The translations under genes were made by a program, and so were the position numbers. Positions 44,741-55,116 of a DNA stretch of 64,000 nucleotides are shown one piece after another. The stretch is taken from positions 1,550,001 to 1,614,000 of the forward strand of contig JANVFP010000006.1 of NCBI GenBank assembly GCA_027919835.1, read 5' to 3'. The notes below the pieces were generated by a model, which ran no database searches, had not been told where the DNA came from, and worked only from the letters and a program-made list of their open reading frames with translations. This stretch comes from Lentinula raphanica (taxonomy: Eukaryota > Basidiomycota > Agaricomycetes > Agaricales > Omphalotaceae). Positions within the stretch are counted from its first letter, which is position 1. Each line of letters starts with the position of its first letter.

Positions 44741-45199
44741 AGCATAAATTTCAACAATTCAGCTACATGTTATCAGAACATGACTTACCACTCTAATATC
44801 ACCTTCACCAGTCCCCAATCAGACTTCTCCATCTCAGCAAAAGTGTTGCAGCTATGCTTGATGACAAGGACACTACCATGCAAGAGAGGAAAAGGCATCC
44901 CATTATATGTATGCACCTTGCGTTATTGTGACATCTAACATGTGTGTCATTTTTCCTTATTACATGTACTCCCTTTTGCATCTTATGTCCTTGTTACCAC
45001 CTGATCACTCTTCATGACTCACTACAATTAGCAACCATACCTCCTGCTTCATTATCAATCCTCTTTTCATGCTTTATCATCCTCCTCTTGCGTTCTGTCA
45101 TTATTCTTCCTTTCATTCTTGCACTATGGTTCTTGTGTTATTGTTTTTCATACCTTTCTCTCGTGCTGTCACTATTCCTTATCTTTCCAACCACTCCAA
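44741..45199. other. Interval with no recognisable feature
   Basis: Pyrimidine-rich on the plus strand from about 45,000 on (many CTT/TCC runs). No gene seen. Confidence 0.4.
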
Positions 45200-45391
45200 C
45201 ATCAGGAAAAATGTATCTAGGCCCAGGTTGCCTGGAGACACCCCCAAAGTCCCATGCAGTTTAAAGTCTTTGAAATGATTTCAAGTCAACCTTATGTCTT
45301 TAGGCTTACCTGAGTTTCTTTGAAAATCTTTGGAAATCTTTGAGAATCTCTGGGAAGCCTGGGAAGCCTGAGCTTTTGAGGGGTGTCTCTA

Positions 45392-46215
45392 TGGTGCAGT
45401 TCATCTAGTCACCACTACCTGTGAACAGAGCGTGGGAAATTATGTAAGCGGTGAATTTTCTGGCCAAAAAAAATTTTTTCCTCACACCTCTTTGTGCTGC
45501 CTTGCGACCAAGTTGCGAGCTATCCTCTCTGGTTTATCAGCTCTCCCAATGCCTTCCTCCTTGTTCCTGGGTGTCATCTATTACTACATACTCAACTAGA
45601 CCACAATAATTAAGATTTTGCTCACCTGTACATCAGCAAAATCACTCTGTCTCTGGAGTCTCCAGAGACACCCCCCAAATCCTAGAGAGATTTCATCACT
45701 TTCAGAGTGCTCAGAGAAAATTTAGCACCCTCAGAGATCTTCAAAGACATTCAAAGTACTCTCAGAGACTCCAAAGTACTTTTAGTACTCTCAGGCTGCT
45801 CAGGATTTGGGGGGTGTCTCTAGGGTCTCCAGCGATAGAGTGATTTTGCTGATGTACCAACTTATATATGTATATGTGCTACAGGAATTGAAGATTTCCT
45901 CCCCTCTTAGATTCTGGTCAGTGTGGTATGATTATTACACCTTCCAATTATAGTGTGCCATCACTGCCGTGCTTGAAATGTATGGATGACTAACAAGTGC
46001 ACGTGATTACATGATTACCATATATGGAAATGGCGAATTTTTTTTGACAAAAATTTTAATTATCGAGAGTATTAAAAAACCCTCTTCACAGAGTGTTTCT
46101 CTCATCAAATAGATGCCTTCTGCAAGAGGAATTAAATTTTTATGTAAGTCTGGTGCCTGCTCATCGTCTTCCCACGCCTTGTTCATGGGTAGCGGTGACT
46201 AGATGAACTGCACCA
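45392..46215. mobile_element. TA-inserting inverted-repeat element nested in a MITE
   Basis: Termini TGGTGCAGTTCATCTAGTCA and the complement are identical over at least 23 bases and continue imperfectly through ACCACTACC and GTGGGAA. TA flanks both sides (45390-45391, 46216-46217), consistent with Tc1/mariner-type insertion. No transposase. A CATCAG MITE sits inside (45631-45854); without it the element is about 600 bp. Confidence 0.83.
45631..45854 (+). mobile_element. CATCAG-family MITE, CAAAATC subtype, TSD TA
   Basis: 224 bp, almost identical to the 14596 copy, flanked by TA (45629-45630, 45855-45856). It is the innermost of three nested insertions. Confidence 0.92.
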
Positions 46216-46249
46216 TAGGCTCTCTGAGCTGAAGGTATTTTTCCTGATG

Positions 46250-47368
46250 AATTCGCTCTTCACCTTTCACATTTCCATACTACAACTCTTACATTCTCGC
46301 ATTATTGTCTTTTCCAATTTTCTTCACTCACGCTGTCCATCTCTACTACTTTGGGTACCTATTGTTGCACTGAGTATAAATACCACTGTAGTTAGACTCC
46401 TGGTTTCCTATCTTGACCTCTTGGTCATTGAAAACTAGGTTCGTGTTTGTATCCTACTTACACTCAATACTAACTTGGTCATTGGGAACTAGCTTGTCTT
46501 TTCCTTCTGAGCCCTAGTGATTGGCCCTTCGTGCCCTCACTGTTGCTGAGATCAATCTCACCCTTACCCTGTATAGGGTTGTGCTTGTGCTTGTGCTTGT
46601 GTCACCCCTTTGTGCTAACTCCTTCGGAACATGCGTCTGAACAACAAATTGGATGCAGTTGGAGTTGTTTGGCCTTCAAAATAAAACATAAATGAGTTCT
46701 TCAATGCGGTGGGTGCATCAACTGGGAATTGATCAATGTGGTAACATTGGCGGTGACACTCCTTCAACTGTGGCTCATTCGAAACCCATAAATATGGGCG
46801 GACATTAAGGTCGTCTATGGAGCACCAGGTGGTGATCCTTGTGTCAACTGGGACAGGTACAAGCAGTAGAGCTTGACAACCGTTGCCTATGTAGAGACCT
46901 CAAACAAAGCTGCTATAGGTTTCATTCTGAGTGGATGGCATTCGAGCAGTTAGTGACAGTCGAGAGCCTGAGACAAAGATACACACCTCTACCAAAGTCA
47001 TGACACACTTGACGATTTTTCATACATCTTTGTAATTAACACGGAGGTTCATGATGGTAAGTGCAGCTAACAAATTCATTTCTTGCAAGCGTATTTATAC
47101 CAGGCCTGCTTTTACATTAGATCTATGGATCTGGAGCTGCATGAACTAACGATGCAACACAGGGGACACAGTGTATACATCACAGTTGCAAATGTTTCAT
47201 TCTTTTCCAGTGTTTTGCCTCAGTTTGAAACTAACCTATCAATCGGTTTAAGTCACTCCTTCATTGCCAGAACATTCCAAACACTCACACATCTTGCAGT
47301 GTCGACTGACATTCGCTCGACTGCATGCTTCAAACACCTCAGCATAATAGTGTAAGCAATAGCTATTA
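46250..47368. other. Interval without a confident feature
   Basis: A short GCTTGT tandem lies near 46,580-46,605. An open stretch from 47,083 (YLYQACFYIRSMDLELHELT) may be an old gene relic. Nothing else can be named. Confidence 0.4.
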
Positions 47369-47592
47369 CATCAGGAAAAGCACCCTTGACCTAGGTAACC
47401 CAGAGATACCCCCCAAAACCTAGGCTCTTCCAAAGCACCCAAAGAAATCTGAGGCAAACTCAGGCTTGCCCAGGCTTTTCCAGGCAAACTCAGGCTTGCT
47501 CAGGCTTTTTCAGGCAAATTCAAAATTTTTAAACTGCTGAGGCTTTGGGGGTATCTCTAGGCAGCCTAGGCACCAGGTCAGTTTTGCTGATG
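47369..47592 (+). mobile_element. CATCAG-family MITE, mixed-end subtype, TSD TA
   Basis: 224 bp. The left end CATCAGGAAAAGC and right end CAGTTTTGCTGATG are not perfect complements. Flanked by TA (47367-47368, 47593-47594). The interior carries tandem CAGGCAAACTCAGGCTTG units. It is a sister of 49516-49738. Confidence 0.88.
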
Positions 47593-48366
47593 TACAAGAT
47601 CCTGTGACAATCAGTTACTCTTCTACATTGGACATCGTCGCATCCACACTAATCAACGGATGAAATCAAACCCTCAAGTTCCATCGGTCTTCTGGTAGCT
47701 ATTCTGTCTTTCTTCAATCTGGTTCCTCTTTACAGTATGTTTCTAACATTTTGCCCTAGATCTCGCTATCCGTTGACCTAATTTTTGAACCATCACGGTA
47801 TTGCGCAGACCATTGGCGGTCTCGACTGCTTGTTGTCTTTCATCGGGGCCATTCTTGGTCTCGCCTCAATCTCAGTAGTAGGCCTCAACATCAATATTTC
47901 ATCCACTCGATCTTGAGATGTCTGAGGTCTCACAAATACTGCACAAATCTCCCTTCCTTCTCATGTTGCACTGTCACCTTTTGCCACCTCCACCAAATTT
48001 GCTTATGTTTTTTACAAGAATCTGTAACAAGTGGCTGTCATATGGTGGACATCAATGCAACGACTCTCAACAATGGCCAAATAGAAAGTCTCTCAAGTTC
48101 CACTGTGTCTTGCATCTGCTACAGCTTTAGCGTAGGTTTGTAAAAATTTGATCCTGATCTCGCCATCCATCGCCCTAATTTTCATACCTTTAAGCTTTTA
48201 CGCAGATCATCGCCGTTCTTGACTCCGCCTTTGGGTGCCAGTAAATTGTAATTGTCTTTTACCAGAACCGTCCTTGGTCTCACCACGACTGCAGTAGCCC
48301 TCGACATCAGAATTCCATCCATTCAATTTTTTACATGTGTGAGGTCTCTCATGCATCATCCTATTG
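47593..48366. other. Interval without a confident feature
   Basis: It contains two loosely similar stretches beginning near 47,690 and 48,150 (GATCTCGCYATCCRT... and TCTTTYACC/CATCGGGGCC-like phrases), perhaps an old duplication. No gene seen. Confidence 0.35.
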
Positions 48367-48590
48367 CATCAGGAAAAATCTATCTGGGCCCAGGTTGCCT
48401 GGAGACACCCCCAAAATTCCAGGCAGTTTCAAGTTCTTGAAATGATTTTAAGTCAAGCTTATGTCTTCAGGCTTACCTGAGTTGCTTTGAAAATCTTTAA
48501 AAATCTTTGAAAATCTCTGGGAAGCCTGGGAAGCCTAAGCTTTTGGGGGGTGTCTCTAGACTCTCTAGGCCCAAGGTATTTTTCCTGATG
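48367..48590 (+). mobile_element. CATCAG-family MITE, GAAAAA subtype, TSD TG
   Basis: 224 bp with CATCAGGAAAAATCTATC and GGTATTTTTCCTGATG ends, flanked by TG (48365-48366, 48591-48592). It is the uninterrupted relative of 45200-46249. Confidence 0.9.
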
Positions 48591-49073
48591 TGTGAGGATC
48601 TCACTTCCATCTCATCCTGCACTTTCAGCTTGACCCACCTCCACCTGGTTTGGTGAGGCAGGCTTAGCCTTACCTTCATCATTGCACCACAACCATGTTC
48701 ACCTGTCTACCTGCTGTTTTATGCATTTCACATCACTTTGACTCTGATCATCTGAATCAGTGTTGCTTACACTGGAACGGTTTAAGATTGTATCTATTGA
48801 TCTTGCGCCCCGCACATCTGTCTGCCCGCCCTGGTCGGATTAGAGCAATCAACTCCACTTTTTAGCTTTTCCATTCAAAGTCCTGACCCTGTTTGTCTGC
48901 AACAGTCACATTATTTGCTGATCAACGTGCTCATTCTCAATACCATCTTACATCCGGTTGTGTAAAGACAACAAGTTATATGAAGGAAGATGGTCTAGAT
49001 TGTACTGCATAGTCCGCATGTACATGCCTACATTCTTTTTTATCTGATCACTGTAATCTAGACCACGGCGCGC
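48591..49073. other. Interval with no recognisable feature
   Basis: No coding motif, repeat boundary or RNA gene found. Confidence 0.4.
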
Positions 49074-50863
49074 TTGCTATCCATGATCATCTTTCATGTC
49101 ACTGCAGCGCACCAGATTTTAGTTGTCGATGGCTATATTGGCAATCAGTCAAACAAACTTCAACAGAACTTCACCTTTACATCTATCAATTACATGTCAT
49201 TCACCACTTCTACTGCTTCTTCTATGGACATTCGTCGTACCAGCCAAGGTGGTGTTTTCGACACCATGCTCACAGCAAAACTTGGATACAATTCCAGCAG
49301 CCTTGCCTTGATTGACTACGGAGTTCAATTCACCAAAGCCAGGGCTTTCAAAGACAGCGACCATTTCGTGGGTGCCAATGGGAGGGAATTCACTACAAAT
49401 TTCTTTGGCGAAATATCTTTGGATTTCACTGCCCATCCAACTGGGAATTATACAAGTCCTGGGGATGGGGTACATGCAGTTGCAGTGGCTAGAACTTTTA
49501 TGATACTGACTGATTCATCAGGAAAAGTACCCTTGACCTAGGTAACCCAGAGATACCCCCAAAAACTAGGCTCTCCTAAAGCACCCAAAGAAATCTGAGG
49601 CAAACTCAGGCTTGCCCAGGCTTTTCCAGGCAAACTCAGGCTTGCTCAGGCTTTTTCAGGTAAATTTCAAAGTTTTTAAACTGCTGAGGTTTTGGGGGTA
49701 TCTCTAGGCAGCCTAGGCACCAGGTCAGTTTGCTGATGTTCTCTGCTGAACAGGCTTATGTACCCATCAGTGATTCTACGCGCGTCAAGTTTGCCATATC
49801 ATTGCAGGTGCCCACCCATGCTCCTCACAAAATGCATGCTATGTTCGCCAATCAGCTTGCAACACTGGGCAACATTATTAGTTACCACAGTGACAGTGCG
49901 AAACAGGTATTTAAATCACTTGTGTTTTTTAGACACCATCATAACTTCCCCTGCAACAGACAAGGGTCAAGAGTTGGATCAAACCATCCGATGATGACAC
50001 GTCCTTAGACAGGTTTGTTTTTACAACTGCGCCGCTGTACAAGATACATTTTTTGTTAGCAGGGGTTCGACTCTGTGGACTCTCTATTTTAAATGCTGAT
50101 TAGGTTGCAAACAATAAACACATCAATCAATTCAAAACCAAAGTAGACATCAATGATGATGCCAATCCTGGGCCGTCTCACCCAATACTCGGTAAGCACC
50201 TTAACATGAGCTATATTATACCATATTGACATATTCTTCTAGTGGCAATGGAGCCTTATGTAGGGGACACCTACCCTAGGTCCTCGATTCAACCACATCC
50301 AATTTCATGCAGTACAACTTAATGTTAGGGATCCCCAGGGTCGTTTGATCCACCCTCAGAACACTTATCAGTGGCTCGCACCTGGAGCTCTTGTGGTCGT
50401 GCATGCTACCATGCATGTTTATCATTTCTCATGCATGACGGTGAGTCCTTTGACTTGGAATGACTACTTGGCGTTGATATACCTTGCAGATTTTCCAACT
50501 GTCTGCAACCTCCATCCAGGTGATTGACAAAAGTGATGTTGCAATTCCAGTACCGTCTGTACTGGGCCTTCCAATGAAGGTCGAGAAAGTAGAAACAGCT
50601 GAGCAAGGAGACAAAACCACCACAGGTGGTTTTATTGACTTCACTAGCATGCTGGCCGCCAGTGGCAACACCACTGTACACAACCCTCAAATGAAAGGGA
50701 AATGCGAGAACGAAGGTGATCAAGATGAAACAATAACTGATGGTCAGGAGTTGCCGAATGTGTATGATGAGGACGTAGACATGGACCTTCAGGATTGGAA
50801 GGGAAAATGTTCTGCTGGATCTAACAAGAAGACCAAGAAAGGTGAGGTTGTTGTCACACAGTG
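49074..50863 (+). pseudogene. Uncharacterised multi-exon gene or relic
   Basis: Coding-like stretches in order are VVDGYIGNQSNKLQQNFTFT, then SLALIDYGVQFTKARAFKDS, (MITE), AYVPISDSTRVKFAISLQVP, IQFHAVQLNVRDPQGRLIHP, WLAPGALVVVHATMHVYHFS and an end with ATSIQVIDKSDVAIPVPSVL followed by a charged tail to the stop at about 50,863. The pattern of several short exons with consistent hydrophobic spacing suggests a real ancestral gene. The MITE at 49516 interrupts it, and the frame across the join is not restored cleanly. I do not recognise the product. Confidence 0.35.
49516..49738 (+). mobile_element. CATCAG-family MITE, mixed-end subtype, TSD TT
   Basis: 223 bp, close sister of 47369-47592, with ends CATCAGGAAAAGT and AGTTTGCTGATG, flanked by TT (49514-49515, 49739-49740). 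Confidence 0.88.
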
Positions 50864-51666
50864 AGACCCAGAAAGCTGACACTTTTGCAGTGACCTAATG
50901 CTTTTGATGTGCGACACTTTGTTTGGTGAAGCTTGATCTTAATGGGATTCAAGTTGTTTGATTTATTATGCTTGTGTTTGTGTACATGTCACTGTAAATA
51001 TCAGGCTTATTTTTCTGTTTGTCAATTGCAGGCTTTATGCTGCCAGGTCACTGTCTTCTGTTCCACATCTCTTGCATTGGTCCTGGCCTGATCTGGCTAG
51101 CAATCTACTTGCTTCTAATTTCTCTTATTCATTCAGCAGATAGCGGGCTCTGCTGCTTGTCGGCGCTACATGAATGTCATGCAATGCTATATTGCTTCTA
51201 TAATCATTAAAAACACATCAAAGCACAAGAAACAAGACAATGTGCAGATAACACTGTTGAGTGCTTGAGTGTTATCTGCTTTGAAATGTTAGCTCTTCAA
51301 TGATAACGGTCATTTGGTTGTTGAGTACATTATTGGTACTCTATCTTGCATTTTAAAGCTCTGTTTGCTGCTTTGCAATGAGTCCGATCATTCATTTTTG
51401 CAGTGTACTGTAACAATTCTGCACAATGTCATCCCAAGTTGGCCTTGTGACTCTCGCGGCTCGCAACTTTCTTTCTCATGAATAAAAACACTTTTGAAGC
51501 TCAATGTGTGCTCTCATTCAGTTCCTACATAACTTGAGCATACTACAAGCATTTTTTGAGCCAGAGGCGAATGTAGTAATGAAAAATTTGAATCTCTTTC
51601 TTTTCCCTCTTTTTCTTTTCTCTTTTGGGTCTCAATACCCAGTAAAATGGTCGGAAAACCCAATTT
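50864..51666. other. Interval with no recognisable feature
   Basis: AT-rich, with only short frames. Nothing recognised. Confidence 0.4.
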
Positions 51667-52546
51667 ATGGCAGCATTCCTGCATTATTGCTTGTCCACTG
51701 GGCCATTCAAGAACTTCGGGGATCAACTTAAAGTAGATTTTGAGAAGATCCATGTAAGCTATTACTCACTGCACTCACTCTCAGTCTCAATTGTAATGAT
51801 TCTTCAGAACAATGACTCTGTAATTTTCTGGAAAAGCATGAAAGTTGATTGGGGAGTGTCCGAGCTTGCAAATTTTGCACTCACAATCCTTCAAACGTCA
51901 ACCCTTCCATTTAAAATGTCAATTCTCAAAGGTAAAAATTTGGAAGGACTATTTGCACAACTGGCTGCAGTTGACAAAGCTTGAGCACTCTATTAAAATT
52001 CTTATTCACCTCATTAGTTTCTGCAAATTGAAATCTTTAAAAAGAGATCATTGAAAACCTGCATGAACATTAGCAAAATGATGGCCTCAAAACAATACGT
52101 ATCACTTGAAAAAACTATTCCAAAGACTGGGTTGGGAAACTTTTGCAGGTCCCAAGATATGGGGAAGTATTACAGAAAACTAACAAAGATGCTCAGCAGT
52201 TCACCTTGGTCACTAATGACTGAAAATGGTGTGCAGAAATGGCAAAGTGGAAGAAAGATGTACAGAGACACAACAAATTTTTTGGTAATGATCCAGAAGC
52301 AGGTCCACTGCTACTCCCAGAAACAGGTCAACAGTCACGCTCGTAGTTTTTGTAATCATTAGCACTACTGTTTGGGGGTTTGGCAATAGAAACTCAGGTC
52401 TCGGATGGAGGAAGGCCAAGACGTGTCCAAAGTGAAGCCTATAGTGAGAAACAACTCCTTATAAAGTTGCTAGCTCAAAAGAAAGAGAATGAAATACTGA
52501 ATGATGATGCATTAGAGGGCTCAAGGGATGAATACAATGATCATTA
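51667..52546 (+). pseudogene. hAT-family transposase, C-terminal relic
   Basis: Reads MAAFLHYCLSTGPFKNFGDQ LKVDFEKIH, then after a plausible intron (GTAAGC...TTCTTCAG) NNDSVIFWKSMKVDWGVSEL and ANFALTILQTSTLPF. This matches the hAT C-terminal dimerisation domain (FW..L......ELA.FAL.LL). The next conserved part (FSKVKIWKDYLHNWLQLTKL) is in another frame, and the tail (CAEMAKWKKDVQRHNKFFGN, later SLALLFGGLA and a final acidic stretch) in a third. It has several frameshifts and stops and is clearly dead. Family assignment is from memory of agaricomycete hAT proteins. Confidence 0.6.
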
Positions 52547-52668
52547 GTAGAGTATGAAATTTTGCACTTAACAAAGACCTTAAATAACTCTTAATTAGGA
52601 CTGAAATTAAGACCTTAGGACCTAAATTGCCTGGGTGGCCTTAATTAAGGCCCTAACCACAACACTGA

Positions 52669-52840
52669 GGCATGTAGGCCCTCTAGAGAGCCTCAAAGAT
52701 ACTTACAGTTGCCTAGGTCTAGAGTGTTTTTCTGATGTACTTTCTAATAAGATTGTCAAAAGTTCACAAAAATCTCTGGGCAGCCTAGGAATTGGGAGGT
52801 ATCTCTGGGGACTCTAAAGATGAAAATATTTTTCCTAATG
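52669..52840 (+). mobile_element. Truncated CATCAG-family fragments
   Basis: 52669-52737 is the right end of a long element (GCATGTAGGCCCTCTAGAGA to TGTTTTTCTGATG). 52754-52840 is a second right end (GAAAATATTTTTCCTAATG, terminal base changed). The pair mirrors 22359-22754. Confidence 0.6.
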
Positions 52841-52854
52841 GATTAGCTTTTCCA

Positions 52855-53111
52855 TAAGTTCAAACAACTGGCAGGTACCTGTGACCTGCCAACATGTTAT
52901 GAGTTATCACCTGGGCACATATGAAAATAGAGGTGCTCATGAATGTCACTCCATTGTACTTTATAAATGTTGGTTACTGTAATTAAAAATATTCTTGAGT
53001 GCAAGCATCATAAATCAGAAAATATGAATAGTGAAGTGGTTAAAGGCATTGGCTCTAGAATAGGTTAAAGTCTTCTTTAACTTCCTTTAAAGTTCAATTC
53101 CTTTTCATGGT
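52855..53111 (-). mobile_element. Fragment of the hAT-like element with an unoccupied LTR site
   Basis: In reverse complement it matches 22,070-22,230 joined directly to 19,150-19,290 of the 18451 element. The junction reads CTTGAGTGCAAGCATCATAA with a single copy of GCACT/AGTGC. It includes the SINE-like tRNA-Ser motif AGTGGTTAAAGGC in plus orientation at about 53,035. Confidence 0.75.
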
Positions 53112-53345
53112 GACGAGAACGAGTACAATATGTAAGTATGAGATCGATATCTCAGACGGTCACACAATATGTGGGAACGACTGTATTTGGTATGTTACCT
53201 GACGAGAATGAGTACAATATGTAAGTACGAGATCAATACCTATAGGAAGTCCGATAAGTACAGAATAAATAGATATCAGAGAGAAATCCTCACCTCAGAC
53301 GGTCACACAATATGTAAGAACGACTGAGGGAGGTCAAAAGATACA
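53112..53345. repeat. Interspersed short direct repeats
   Basis: GACGAGAAYGAGTACAATAT occurs at 53112 and 53201. CTCAGACGGTCACACAATAT occurs at 53151 and 53294. They are probably remnants of one or more LTR ends. No coding sequence. Confidence 0.5.
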
Positions 53346-53619
53346 TTGAGAATAAATAAGTGATCATCGAGACTACAGTAAGATAATTTGGAAATATATG
53401 TAACGTGTCGGGGGTTTGAGACAAGCAGAGAATATCTACGAAACGTGTATGTAGATTGGCCGTAGGATAGGATGTACAAGTACACGGTGATATGCTGATT
53501 TTGGTATAAGTATAAAAATGTATAATTTGAACTATGAAGTCCAATTTACACAAAAATATACACACACTCAAACTCAAACACTTGGTTCTGAGAATACAAA
53601 AAGATATAAAATTAAAATG

Positions 53620-54185
53620 TTGCAATCTAACTCTTTGCCTAAGAGAGTAGGGGTGATAGTTTTTCTGTCACAAGTTCTATCAAACTTGGGCTTGCTATTT
53701 CTCTACTGCTGGGTTCTGAACCTGAATTGAAATTATAATAACTTTACTGAACTTTGTCTTTGAATAACTTTACTTCTTTTCTTTTCTTCAGAGTTATCAA
53801 AATACAAGTCTTTCTTAGTTATTTACAGGTTCCTTCTGCTTCGGAACACTTCTACACTGCTATGCTGAAACTATCTTCCTTCTTGTAGGACTAGCAATCA
53901 CTGCAGAAGTGGGGGGGAAGAAAGCTTGCCCCCTTCCTAGAGATTGGGGCTCTTTATATAGGTAGGCAGAGATACAGATCTCAGGGTTGTATTATTACTC
54001 CAAAGGCCTAGAGTATTTTATATTGCTCCACAGGCCTAGAGCAGTCCCATAATATCTGTCACAATTATATTCTACTTTATATTCCTGTCATACTAATTAT
54101 CCTGTTCAACCTGCAATTATTATCCTTTGAATACATTGCCCTAATTCTGAGAATTTTATGTACAAATGAATTTCAGGTGTATCAT
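53620..54185 (-). repeat. Probable solo or orphan LTR of a gypsy-like element
   Basis: On the minus strand a purine tract (AGATAGGGGGGGA, 54186-54198) directly precedes TGATACACCTGAAATTC, the usual polypurine-tract/LTR junction. The segment before it (GGGGACAGTTCC) resembles the end of a pol gene. The other LTR boundary near 53,620 (TGTTGCAATC) is uncertain, and no partner LTR is present in the window. Confidence 0.4.
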
Positions 54186-54198
54186 CCCCCCCTATCTT

Positions 54199-54777
54199 AA
54201 TTGGAACTGTCCCCAGTTCTAACATTGGGACCAGTAGGAGATGGCTGAATAGTTCATTGTGCACCATTTGTTCTTCCAGAATTTTGCTGTAATTTTGGCC
54301 ATTTAATAAATATATTATATGGCCCCTCTGAAGTTTGCACTGCTTTTAAAATTGCCTTCTAAATGGCCCAGCTGGGTGCTGAATCCTTCTATATGTACTG
54401 TGGTCATGAGCCAAAAGTACAGTTTTATATTATATTACAGTGCACATGGCATCTCATCGGCATCTCATGAGTTTCGGTTATGACTTCTACCGGTCATCCG
54501 TCTATATGCTTTGTAAGCGCTGTCTTGTTGACAGTACGCGTGTCCCCATCAATGTTGACTTTGTTCTTCCTCTTCTTTTTATTACCACTGCCGACTTCAT
54601 CCTCGCCTTGGCCTCTCAGCTGGCTATTCATTTGTTTTCGGATTTCGCTTACTGCAAACCTCCTTGTTGCATTTTATTGAATTCATCTCGGGCTGCCGCC
54701 TCACTGTATCCACCTGGCCTTTCATCTGGCCATTCTCTCTTTCTGATTCCGCTATCGATTGGGGTGATCAACACACT
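54199..54777. other. Interval without a confident feature
   Basis: The first part may be the 3' end of a gypsy pol on the minus strand. The open frame from 54,440 has no recognisable motif. Confidence 0.35.
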
Positions 54778-54779
54778 TT

Positions 54780-55003
54780 CATCAGCAAAATCACTCTATC
54801 CCTGGAGACCCTAGAGACACCCTCCAAATCCTGAGCAGCCTGAGAGTACTAAAAGTACTTTAGAGTCTCTGAGAGTACTTTGAATGTCTTTGAAGATCTC
54901 TGAGGGTGCTAAATTTTCTCTGAGCGCTCTGAAAGTGATAAAATCTCTCTAGGATTTGGGGGGTATCTCTGGAGACTCCAGAGACAGAGTGATTTTGCTG
55001 ATG
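54780..55003 (-). mobile_element. CATCAG-family MITE, CAAAATC subtype, TSD TT
   Basis: 224 bp, same orientation as the 24270 copy, flanked by TT (54778-54779, 55004-55005). Confidence 0.9.
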
Positions 55004-55116
55004 TTGACTCTTATCCACCGTCTCCTTCTTCCACTGCTAGAATTTACCTTGGGCTGGCCCTTATAAAAGGGCTACTAATGACCTTTAACATTGTTATCCT
55101 ACTGAAGTGTTAGCTG

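Larger units (their letters stand above)
45200..46249 (+). mobile_element. CATCAG-family MITE interrupted by another element, TSD AA
   Basis: Left part from CATCAGGAAAAATGTATC at 45200, right part ending GGTATTTTTCCTGATG at 46249, flanked by AA (45198-45199, 46250-46251). The intact relative at 48367 shows the two parts are continuous without the insert at 45392-46215. Confidence 0.88.

Noticed and set aside
54440..54814. A possible membrane protein of 124 residues
   Set aside because: Its end runs into a MITE, it has no recognisable motif, and the hydrophobicity follows from pyrimidine-rich sequence.
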